Shown here piece after piece: positions 24,801-36,800 of a DNA stretch of 64,000 nt. A program made the position numbers and the translations under genes. The notes beneath the pieces are model-generated. The model ran no database searches. It was not told where the DNA came from and worked only from the letters and a program-made list of their open reading frames with translations. Within the stretch, counting starts at the first letter, position 1; each line of letters starts with the position of its first letter. Origin of the DNA: Haliotis asinina (lineage: Eukaryota; Mollusca; Gastropoda; Lepetellida; Haliotidae); contig NC_090287.1 in assembly GCF_037392515.1 (NCBI RefSeq), positions 15,241,001-15,305,000 on the forward strand. Reading direction: 5' to 3'.

Positions 24801-27800
24801 GTGCGATCTCGTTCAAGATCACCACGGCGTCTCTCTAGATCCCAGCATTCGCGATCGCCGGAACCACTGCGGACTTCCTGCAAGGAATTTAACACTAAGA
24901 ACTCTGCTTCCAACTCTAGTCAGCGACGAGAATCAACCTCGGTTTCCTGGGAGGATCACGAGGAACAGATCTTTTGTCCAGATTATGAGGAGGAACCTGG
25001 CAATGATGGTGATAGTGATGGCACCTATCTTCCCTTAGCTGCTGTCTTTGAGTGGATTGCCGATAGATTACCGGACTGTCCTTCCCCTTCTTCGGATTCA
25101 AGCAACCCGGCGTCGATTCACTTGTCTCCCGAGTTACTTATTCCACCACACCCTATGGTGGCGGATGCTGTTGCTTTGTTAGACTCGGACTTTGCGAAGT
25201 TATCCTTAAATCCAACCATCAAAGCGTCGAAGTCTAAGAAATCAGATTATAAAGTACACAGTCTGGATTTTGCCGACAACGGGGCGGTGCAAGACGATTC
25301 AATTAAGAGGTTGTCAGGCTCTACTCCCGTCATCTTACAGAGTTCAGGATTCAAAGCTAGCAGCTATTGATACGGAACTGAAACGTATGCTTAAACCTAT
25401 CTCGGCGCTTGCGTCAGCCACCTCCTCTGCAGCTTTGGATTTATCAGAGGATAATGCCTCGAGGGTGGATCATTTAACTACCATTTTTGCTTGGCAAGGC
25501 AGAGTACTCCATGACCTGCTTGGACATTTACGCGCGGCGCTAGCCATGACTACTACTATGCGCCGATCTGGATTTTTAGATGCTTGTTCTTGGCAAGAGG
25601 AATTCAAACGACAACTACTTCGTGCACCATTTACGTCTAAGTTCCTCTTTGATGAAAAGATACCGACGGTGTATAAACAACATGCCGAACTCACTAACAC
25701 GGAAGTGGCGCTGTCAACCTTCGAGGCCTTGGGCTCTGCATTTCGTGGCCGAGCCAGGGGTAATGCCAAGAAAAGATATGTACCCAGGAGAGAGTCTATC
25801 CGTTCCTCGTTTGGGAGGGGACGAGGTCGTACCAAGGACTCAGATGTCCAGCGCAAGCCTCAAGAACGCGGCAGGGATGCCCCATCTACGTCCGGTCGAG
25901 GTAGGGGCAAGCGTCCCTACTCCGGCCGCTGAAGCCATGGACTACTACGACTGGGACCTCCCACCCCCAGTCGTACCAGTTCATCCGACCCCTGTAGGTG
26001 GGAGACTAGGGATCTTCTGGGCCAACTGGACATTCCTGGAAGACCCGTTTGTTTGCAAGATCCTGAGAGCCGGCTACAAGCTGCCACTAGCCAGAGCTCC
26101 GCCGTTGACTACCACTCCCCTGTCACGAGTGTACTCAATAGATCAACAGGTACTTATACTAGAAAACATCAACATTTTATTAACAAAATGTGCTATAGAG
26201 ATAGTGTCAGAACCCCATCACTCCCCGGGGTTCTATTCACCCATCTTCCTGGTACCCAAGAAAGGTTCCACCAAAATGCGGATGATTCACAACATGGCGA
26301 CTTTCAACAGCCTGTATTTAGCCGAGCCCCCGCATTTCCGAATGACGTCACTGGATCAGATCCGAGCCAAGTTGTCACCCGGAGCTTGGATGGCCAGCCT
26401 AGATTTACAGGATGCTTACCTGCACGTTCCTATATTCCCACGCCACAGGAAGTTCCTGCGTTTCATATTCAACGGAGTACACTACCAGTGGCGAGTGCTG
26501 CCGTTTGGAATTTCTACGGCCCCGTGGCTTTTCACTCGGGTCACACTGCCTGTCACCCGGTTTCTGCACCTCCGGGGGATAGACTTCGATCCTTACATCG
26601 ACGATTGTTTTCTAAATCACTGCAATCCTCAGTTGCTACGCAAACAACTGGACTTCTCCACACGCCTACTTCAGCAGTTGGGATGGATTATCAATATCGA
26701 GAAGGAACCAACGCAGGAGTTAACTTTCATTGGGGGGTTGTTCCTGACTCGGCTCAATCTGGTCAGGGTCCCTCCCGATCGATGGCAGAAGATTCTCGCC
26801 TTTACGGATCGAGCTCTGTCCTTACCTCTCACCCTCAGAGAATGGCAGTCTCTGTTGGGCTTGTTGACGTCGGCGCAAGACCTCACCCTCAGAGGACAGC
26901 TTATGCTGCGTCCACTACAGAGGTTCCTATTACCATTCATTCGGGAGAACGACCTCCAGTCATCATTTCTTCTACCCCCGCACCTGCATCAGTACCTCAG
27001 GTGGTGGACGGTAGAGTGGAATGTCTGCGCCGGTGTTTGTTTGACAAGCTTCAACCACGACCACGAGTTGTTTGTAGACGCATCCCTCTTGGGATGGGGC
27101 GCTCACTTGAACGGCCAGACAACCTCAGGGCTGTGGTCAGACGCCGAAAGGGAGTGGCATATCAACAACCTGGAGATGCAGGCAGTCATCCTAGCGGTCC
27201 GCCACTGGCTACCGGTTCTAACAGACTCCAGACTCCTGGTAGCGTCCGACAATTCCACGGTCGTGTGGGTGATTCACAATCAGGGTACAACCAGATCCAA
27301 ACAACTTCTGGACCAGATGTTCCTGTTAGCGGATCTGGTAGACAGCAACGGCATCGTGATCGCGGCTCGTCACATTCCCGACTGCAAAAACATTCTGGCA
27401 GACGCCCTGTCGCGCCCCGGCAAACCATACCCGACGGAGTGGATGCTTCATCCGGACGCATTTCGCCAGATTTCCTGGCAACTCGGGAGACCACTGGTAG
27501 ATCTTTTTGCCACCAGTTTCAATCACCAGTTACCAACGTACGTATCTCCCGTGCCGGATCCACAGGCGTGGGCAGTCGACGCGATGTCTCTGTCATGGAA
27601 GGCCTGGACGCATATGCGTTCCCTCCTCCAGTCCTTCTCTCGGATGTAATCGCCAAGATCGGACTGACGCAGAACCTCCGACTGCTTTTGGTCGCGCCTT
27701 TGTGGCCAGCCAGGTCGTGGTTTCCCGATCTTCGACGGCTCGCCAGCGGAGACCCTTACAAACTTCCAGAGTGGTTGCATCTTCTTCGACATCCACACAG

Positions 27801-30800
27801 TCAACAGCTGCATCCGGATCCACTGCGATTCCATCTTCACGCATGGGTCATCTGCAGAGGGCATTAAAGGCTAAGGGCTACTCTGCGCACGTGGCGAACG
27901 TTATAGCTCGCGCGCATAGAGTTTCTACCCGTTCTTTATATGACGACAAATGGCGCTCTTTTGAGAATTTTTGCGCACAAAGATCTCAAGATCCCATGGC
28001 AGCATCTCCTCAGTTTGTGGCACAGTTCCTTCTCTATCTACGGAACTCTAGACATCTCAAAGGCAGTACCTTAGGCACCTATTTGTCAGCTTTGAATTCT
28101 GTCCTTGCTATTAAGTCAGATACACAGATCTCCAAGATACTGGAACTTATTGTGCTTCTCAAAGCTTTCAAGCTGGAAGACCAGAAGGCCAAGTTCCGTC
28201 CTCCAGCTTGGGATCTTAATGTTGTCCTTCAACATCTCAGAGGGCCGCCGTATGAGCCATTAGAGGAAGCCTCCTTTGAACATCTTTCCAAGAAGACGGC
28301 TTTCTTACTATCATTGGCAACAGCGGCTAGAGTCAGCGAGATCCATGCTCTTGACGTTACTCAGATCCGATTTGAACAGTCAAGACACGGACGTGTTCAT
28401 TTGGGTTTGCTTTGGGATTTTGTGGCTAAGAACCAGCTTCCCGGGCAGCCTAACAGGCTATTTTCCATCCCTCCTTTGTCTACGATCCTGGGTCATCATG
28501 ACTTGGAGGAGGAGCTGCTATGTCCAGTCAGGGCTCTCAGATGCTATATTAAAAGGTCAGCCTCTAGGAGACGATCCCGCAAAAGGTTATTCATTCCCTT
28601 TGCCGCTTCCTGCAAAGGCGAAGTAAACAGAAATACTATTGCCCTCTGGCTCAGATCGACTATCCTGGCGGCCTATGACGACAAGCACCTGCCTCATCCG
28701 GTAGCAAGTAACCTGCACGAGATCAGGGCCTTGGCGTCTACGATGGCCCTCCATCGGAACTGCACAGTACCGCAGATCATGGAGGGCTGTTTCTGGAGGT
28801 CATCAACTGTCTTCGCATCCCACTACTTGAGGGACTTGGCAGTTGAAGACGTGGAGGGGTTACAGTCATTTGGTCCATTGGTGGTTGCTCAGCAACTTAC
28901 CCGACCATCCGCCCATTAGGTAACTACACTTCTACTTACCGTTGGTCTTAAGATTAACCTCACCCCCCGGGTGCGTCGGTTTTTCTTTGGAGTTCTATTG
29001 GGTTACTCTTTATCCTGTTCCAGGTATTATCCTGAGACCGTTGACATTGGTTTTCCCGAGTTCTCCTGATGCATTTGCACTGTTTGCTGAGGGATGGTCC
29101 TCCGGAGTCCACACCACCATCCATCTGTCGAAGCCATATGCATAAGACCTATGGTAAGGTAAGTTAAAAATTTATTAAAATCTAAATATTTTAGATATTT
29201 AAATACTTACCTTACCATAGGGCGGTGACTCCCTCCCAACGCTGGATGCTCCTCCCCACTTTGGACTCTTCGGGCCTTCCGGTTGACGGTAAAAGTGAAT
29301 TTTGGATTCTGCGCTCTCGCGCGAGTGGAGAGATCACGTCACTTCCGTGACTACATTCGTAGATTACATGAGGTAGCCATCGAGGGGATGGCGAATCAAC
29401 GACTGTCTGATCTCGTTTAGCGAAGCTAGAGGTAATATGCATAAGACCTATGGTAAGGTAAGTATTTAAATATCTAAAATATTTAGATTTTAATAATTTA
29501 CTTTAAGTCTTGTCTAATGAGTTACTGGTTCTCAGTGTAGCATTTTAGTCTACTAAAAATCTACTGAATAATGAACAGGCAGTTGGCGCTAGAATCTGAA
29601 ATTTGACTGACTTTTTTATTGACTGACTTTAGCATATGTATATAGTTTATTCTTTGGAGGTGTTATAGTAATTCCTTTGTAGATGTTTTACTTTGACTCA
29701 TAATTACAATACATGCTACTCGAAAGAAGTTCAAGAACACCAAATTTCATATCAATATTGTTCAGTTGGGAAAATTGGGTGTTCTTAAACTTTTTGAGTG
29801 GTATATTTGCCTTGCTTTAGTTTTTCACTTCAGTTTCATTTACAATTACAGGACAAGTGTTTCACAACAAATAAGAAAGTAATGCATTAAGATGTCACAC
29901 AAAATATAAGATATCCCGCAACACAAAGAATTCTAGTATAGTGCTGACAAAGAAGGATAAGTTGAGCACCTGACAGTTGACCCATATAAGCATAATTATA
30001 TGAGTGGCACCCATTGGTGTTTGCCTTTGGTGAAGGGGACCCATGTTGTCTGCGATTAAGTGTAGTGTGATAGGTGACGGACCCACCAACCATGCGATAG
30101 TTTTATGAGTAGTGTTGAGAATCGACCTCTGAAACCATAATCGATTATCGATGTCTTATGTCGATCAGTTATCGATAAATGGTCAATTACTTGTATTGAT
30201 TTGTGAAGAAGACCAGCTGGATGAGACGACTGCTACAAGATCGCTTGTAATAAATATCTTTCATACGACATGACATTGTAACCCATTCTTATTAGAAATA
30301 GAATTAAAAACACTTTGGGGAAATGATATTGAAACTCATGGAGTGTTGGACAGCAAATAAGATTTTAGATCACACTTTTTACAACTAATTGATACATCCT
30401 TCAGTTATTTGTGTGAGTGAAAATTGAGCAAGTTGAACAAGATTTACACGTCAGCTTCAGTGCAGAAATCAGAACAGAATGTCGTAGGTCTAAGAATAGA
30501 TGTGACTAATATCAATAAAGCTACCCATTTCCAACCTTGATCATGATTTCAACAAGAATTGAACCTTTTGCAAATACAAAATGTTTTCTCAAAAGGAACA
30601 CATGTGCAGGAAAACAGGCATTTTGTTTGCAGACTGCCCAGCCTATCGAACTGCTAGTTTCGTCACATTGTATATTTAACAGGAGCATTTGTTGTTTTTA
30701 AGGTCATGTTTTAATGGCATACTACATTTATGAAACCCTCATCAATGCTTGCATAATCAAACATGTAATTACAGAAACCAAATTGGTTTCACCATTTGGT

Positions 30801-33800
30801 CATTGGCTACTTCTCAAAAACGCATTCTGTGCAATGGCCCAACTTATCCTTGTTTGCTAATAATGACATGGAACAAAACAATAAAAAATTAATATCAGAT
30901 CTGCTTGATGTCAACATTTCAAAGATGTACACTCAGAAAACCTCAATAACTAGCTGGACAAATTTTCACACTATGGTCTTAGATATTTCTTGGGCAGGTA
31001 ATAAATAGTGTTTTCTTATGTGTATCATATGTCAAGGATTTATGAGTGTGTTGTAGGCTTTAGCTTGTGACAGAAGAGCCAGGTAGATTGTGATAGGTGT
31101 TCAGGGCATCCGTATACTTTATCTTATAGGAGTTATTGCTTCAAGTTTTGTTGGTCCACAGGTAAAAGTAGACAAACAGACAATAGGATTCATCTCTCAA
31201 TTACATACAAAGATATTAAATGTAACCAACTTTACATAGCTTAAGCAGTGGAAATATAAGTTAACAAAAAATACATACCTGCCACATCACCTTCTGTAGA
31301 GAACTGTAGTCTCCTCACAACACCATAGTCTTCACCTTCATAACCACTTTCATCTAAAAGACATGTAGCCTAGAATTTACCTCACCATTACTCACAAGAG
31401 CAGCCATCTATCATGGCGTGTTGCTACAAAGGTTTGTTCTTTGTAATATGACTTATGCTGAGTATTATGCTTGTATGTTTGCTGATGAGCTGTTGATGTG
31501 TTTTGTGTGTGACAGTCTTTCAGGTGAAATTCTGGTCAAGGAATTCATAGGTACCTATAAACCAATGTTGTTTCAGTTGGACTTGCATGATCACTGTGTA
31601 CCACAAGCTAATGTGTATCAACGTTGATGTCTATTGTCACCCCTTTGCAGTGGTCACGTAGGCTAATGTCAAAAACACTTATCCTCCCATTTATGGTTAA
31701 AAGTTGAAAAATATGAAAGCTGTAATGGAATTAAGGGCTAACCAATCATTTGGTAGATTGCTTTCATATTAAGTCAAAATTGTGGAAAAGATGCCGCCTC
31801 TGAAAAATGCTAAAGTGTTTTTGTAATACAAGCATGATATTGTTTAATAGAATCTACTTGATGTATAAGTTGTCAGAGATATCAGAACATGGGAAGTTTA
31901 CGAAAAAATGATAAAGGTTTTGTTTAAATCAAATGATGCAAATCAGTAAAGCATTCACACTCTTTTGGGCATATAATAACAGGTTTCTGTTGATTATCTC
32001 TGACTTCAGATTAGTGTTTCAGCCCGCTATAGGTGATCAGTGACCACTGTAGAGGTTCATGGACATTTAAAATTGCGAGCAGACGTCATTGGTTTGAAGA
32101 TAGTTTTACTATCCCTCCAGTAACCAGTGACATAAGACATAGTCATTGCTTCAAAACATTGATGATGCTCCTAATGGTTTGTCAAATTTTCTGCTTGTTA
32201 TTTGATCACACTTTAAAAAATGATTTCCTTGATGTTTTTTGTGTGAGTAATGATTCATTCACAACCTCACAAGGAATTTATCGCACCACAGAAAATTTGA
32301 CAAATGCCTCATTTATTCATAATAAGAAATATTAAATTTGTTTTTACTTATGCATGTGATATAAGTGGTGGTATGTTCATATTCACAAACCTTTGCATGT
32401 AATCAGATTATGTTTATATGTTGTTTACTTGTCCAAATAAGCATTGTTTATTTTTGTTACCTTTGAATATTATTATTCTATGAATGAATTCTGAAAGATA
32501 ATGTTTTCTTTCTGTGATAACGCAAGGATGTATATTCGTCTTTTGTTAATGTCACAAATCATCCGGTTATCACATATTTTTAAAAGAAATCATCAAATTA
32601 CTGAATATTTGAACAGAAAAACACATTTTGTAGACAGAATATGTGTGAATGAGATTTTGTGTGAGGCCTCAAAATTTGTGTACATGACCTTGAATATTTT
32701 CTAGTGGTTAACAGTTGTCCATGTCTGAGGTGTGGAGTATGTGAAGGCAAGGTTTGTGTATGTGAACATTCGCTACGTAGACAATTCCCTTCTTATCCTG
32801 TGGTATTATTACCTCCCCAGGTTTCGACTCGCCGAAAGGTAATCGTAGTGACATGTAGGTGTGTAGTCACCAGCAAATCTGATTGGTCCACTTTCTGCTC
32901 TCGCTTCACACATCGCACCAAACTATACAATGCTCTTCCACAAAGTGATCCTTACTCATCTTCTTGTAATATATGCACCAAAGAGACGAATGTTTCTTAT
33001 CCAGACTTTGTTTAAATGGACACACTATAGATAAATTATTATGTTTAGGAAACTGGTATTTTATTAGGTTTGTCTCAGTAGGAAATCTAGGTTCTAGTGA
33101 GCTGCAAACCATCATTGGCTATATTTTATTATATCCTATATAGTTAAATGATTAAATTATCTTTTAGAGTAATGTGTGATAAACTGAAAATGTAGAAACC
33201 TAGAATTATTCTGATAACTATTTGGCTCTAAATGTTGTAAAGAAATGTGAAAACTCATGTTAGGCCCCTCAGTAAGAAGTAGAAATGTTGGATAAATATT
33301 CAGATTGGACAAAATGGCTCTCTTATTAATGGGTGATTTGAAGTAACGATTTTAGATCGACAGTTGTAGTGGCTTGTTCCTTGTACATCATCTTGTATAT
33401 TTCAGAGAGTCTTTGTCAATAAAGTACAGATTCTAGTACTCTTTTTGGAAGTGTACATTTGAATCCCAGATGACTCAACTCCAAAAGTAACACAATCTGT
33501 GAGAGTGAAATCCCAAACGAAAATACTTTCTTTAAGGCATTGTGCTTCATCTTGTTCCATTGGATGCCCTCGACCTGCAAAACATGCACTGATTGAACAA
33601 TACTATAGTGCCATTAGGGTAAATTGCATAAGTTGTATTAGAAAACAAATTGCTTCGTGGAAGAGCATGTTGCTAGTTTAGTGTATACACAATCTTCGTT
33701 CAGAATTCTTTTTTTTTTTACTATGTATGGCATTGTCTGCATTGAGGGAATTTGAAGTATAAGCGATTCACTTGTATTTGCTCTTAGTCACTGAGCACAC

Positions 33801-36800
33801 AGATTGGATTGAGTGATAATTATTTGATAATTGTAAAGAATATTTGTAGTGTTAACCCCTAACCTGCAGAATGTGCAGTAATGGACAAATGACTGTTAGC
33901 TTTCAGATTTGCTGTTTGACTGCAAGGAATATGGTGTTTCCCTGAATGCTCCCTACCCTGTTTAGAATCTCTGAGTACACTGCTAGCCACATCTACATGT
34001 ATTTAACACTGTCATGCAGTATATTGGGTGTGAAACACCAATCTTTATGTTTTTTATTCCAGGATAAATTTATAAGTTTATATTAAAGAATTAGCATGCA
34101 TTTGTAATCTGCTGTTTGTTTTGTTGGATTATTGTTAATATCATGATAGAGCGTATTTTGTTTGTTTGATTATTCTAAGTATCTTGTAAGCACTTGGCGT
34201 TTTTGTTTGAGTTCTGATGTGCTGTTATGTTAAAATGGTTGTGTATTGTTTTGTAGTATATAATGCATGCTACGTTCATTACTGACTTGAAGACTAACCA
34301 CAATGTACTTGTTCTTTAGTTTGCAGTAGACTGTTAACAATAGAATTGGATGTGATAGATGTAAAGTTTGAAACCTAACATTTTCTTAGTATTTATGTTC
34401 TCCCAATACCTCTACATGCTTGACATGCGAGGCAGCGTGGATGGGATTAGGTAGTCAGAGTGACTACTGGATGTTTGGAATTTCTGGGACCAAAATGTTC
34501 CCCCTGTTCAGTACACATGTGGCAGAGTGTTCACCAGTGCCCTCTGGATGCTTGTTGTGACATCAGACATCCTGCGATTGGTGGGTTACACTTTGTGGGG
34601 ATTCCACGACACAACAATCCTTTTTACCCAGTGCTTGTTGCAGAGAGTCTCTCAGTACCCAATTCCTTATACCAGGAAATTTTCAAGGTACTGAGGTTCA
34701 AGGTTTGACACCCAACAGCTTTCAAGGAGATTTAAATTTCAAGGTTTGGGGACTTAAAATATATTTATATATATTAGGCAATTTTAATTTCAAAGTTAGA
34801 AGAAAGTGGCACTTAACTTGTAAGACACTGATTGAATTACCTAATTTTTGGTAATGCATGTTGTTTTGGACCAACAATTACAGTTAAATAGTGTTGACAC
34901 CACATTTCTGTGTGTTTATTTATTCAGGCCGTTCAGCATCTCTGAATGTTAAGATTACTTGTAGACAGGCATTACAGAGATAATGTGCAAGTCAAGAAGT
35001 CATTGGTTGCCAGCAGTTGAAAAGCTTATCAATAGGAAATCTAACTCAAGAGTTTGAAGTTCAGAAAAATTCATGGATATCGTATTTTTGAGGTTGCGTG
35101 TCTACCCTTGAAAACTTCGAAAATTAGATACATTGTGCCTTGAAAAATTCCTTTTTTATGGTATATGCTTGTTGTGACATCAGACATCCTGGGATTGGTG
35201 GGTTGCAGTTTGTGGGGATCCCCCAGCACGGCAGTCCCCTGTAGACGGTGGTTGTCAGCTTGTAACAACAACTGAACACAGATAGTTGATGCATTATGAG
35301 TTTGGCCCATTGTGTCATCATTCCCTGAGGAAAATGGTGAATCACCATTTTCATAACTTTTTGTATGTTGAACATTTTGCTACCCTGGTAGAATAGGTTG
35401 CCCTCAGCAAACTATGCTTGCAATAAAAGGCAACTATGCTTGCTGTAAAAGGCAACTAACAGGATTGTAGGGTCAGGCTTACTGACTTGGTTGAGACATG
35501 TCATCGGTTCCCATTTGGGCAGATCAGTGCTCATGCTTTTGATCACTGGATTATCTGGTCAACTCGATTACTTACAGACCGTCGTCATATAGCTGGATTA
35601 TTGCTGACTGAATTCACTTACTCATTCATTGAACATTTGGGGAAATTTAACCCATGTAATGGGTCTCTGAGTGTGTGTTGATGCCATCAACCACTGGTTT
35701 GTCAGCAGGAGGATCAGGTATTTATAGGGTATCATGATGTAATATATATATTATGTGTGATAGTGGTGTAACAGTACAACATGCCACTGTTGTTTTCAGC
35801 CTTAATTCTCTGTCAGGCACGTGATCGTGTTGAAACATCATCTGAAAGTACTCACAGGCATTTTTATTGTGGTAACCTGTGAAGGTCTGGGTTAGAATAC
35901 TGCCTTCAGTAACCCATTCTTGTTGTAAGAGGTGACTAATGGGATCGGAGCGTCAGGCTCACCGACTTGGTTGACACATGTCACCGGTTTCCACTTGTGC
36001 AGATCAGTGCTCATGCTGTTGATCACTGGATTGTCTGGTTCAGACTCAATTGTTTACAGACAATGCCACCATATAGCTGGAATATTGCTGAATGTGGCAT
36101 GAAACTAAACTCACTCATTCACTCATTGTGGTTCGCGGACAAATGTATCTTCTGTATGAACTAATGAAGCATGATAACTGCTTTATCCCAACTTGAATGT
36201 GTGCATTTATGCCGGTCCTATTTGTTATGTGGATAAATCTGCTCTATTTCTACCCCACCTCACCAATATTTCCATGGAAACAATGAAATCCATTGGCCAA
36301 ACGTGGATACTTGCATGTGCATGTCTAAAACTATGCATGTCAAATAGTCTTTGCAAAATGTTCTGCCATTCAGCTCAGTCTATGGTTGTCAGTAGATATC
36401 TATATTTATCAGTGGGACCTACTGGACTGAGGAACCAAAATCAACATAACTGGTACCAGTTAACTGGGATACCGTATTTCCTCTGAATGTCACTGGTTAA
36501 AACGTATGATATGAAGAAATGAGAGTTGGAACATCAGTAAGAAGCTGGTTATATCCATCTAAATGGATTCACCCTTTAACAATAAATTCATTAGTAGTCC
36601 CAAATGTGAATATACAATGTTTGGTCCCCTTTGCAGTGTTAACACAGTGTTTGACTTTGTTGTTGATTAGAATGGTTTGACTTTGTTGTTGATTAGAATG
36701 GTTTGACTTTCCTTTTTGCCAGACTCTGCTTTTCCAGATAGTAATAATGACATTAATTCTGTTGCAGGGAATCGCCCATTAACGATGTGCCTTAAGCCTG

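Larger units (their letters stand above)
23247..29495 (+). mobile_element. DIRS-like tyrosine-recombinase retrotransposon
   Basis: A GC-richer 6.2-kb block with 175-base inverted terminal repeats, a Gag-like frame, a reverse transcriptase/RNase H frame, a tyrosine recombinase frame and an internal complementary region. Together these define the DIRS order of retrotransposons, which integrate by recombinase rather than DDE integrase and make no target duplication. All three frames are on the + strand, as is the host gene. The inverted repeats differ at two positions out of 175, so the insertion appears young. Two frameshifts (about 25340-25370 and about 27600-27620) suggest that this copy is not autonomous. 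Outer limits were inferred from the internal complementary region and are accurate to a few bases. Confidence 0.9.
20937..36722 (+). other. Last intron of PLEKHD1 (15.8 kb)
   Basis: GTAAGT at 20937 and TTTTTGCCAG at 36722. Apart from the candidate alternative exon at 22035-22114 and the DIRS-like element at 23247-29495, it holds A/T-rich sequence, a foldback at 29718-29799, a duplicated block at 34549/35168, two (ACTC)n-tailed repeats (35383-35630, 35878-36125) and a 26-base duplication next to the acceptor. I see no further host exon. Confidence 0.6.

Noticed and set aside
24581..24913. Arg-rich - strand frame opposite the RS domain
   Set aside because: Antisense of a repetitive Arg/Ser coding stretch; no start context and no known family.
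26053..27867. 604-codon open frame overlapping the reverse transcriptase
   Set aside because: Most of it is an out-of-frame shadow of the RT/RNase H gene and lacks a true ATG. Only its last 85 or so codons are real, as the frameshifted continuation of ORF2.
32704..33015. 103-codon Cys-containing frame in the last PLEKHD1 intron
   Set aside because: The cysteines show no regular zinc-finger or EGF spacing, and phases do not fit the neighbouring exons.
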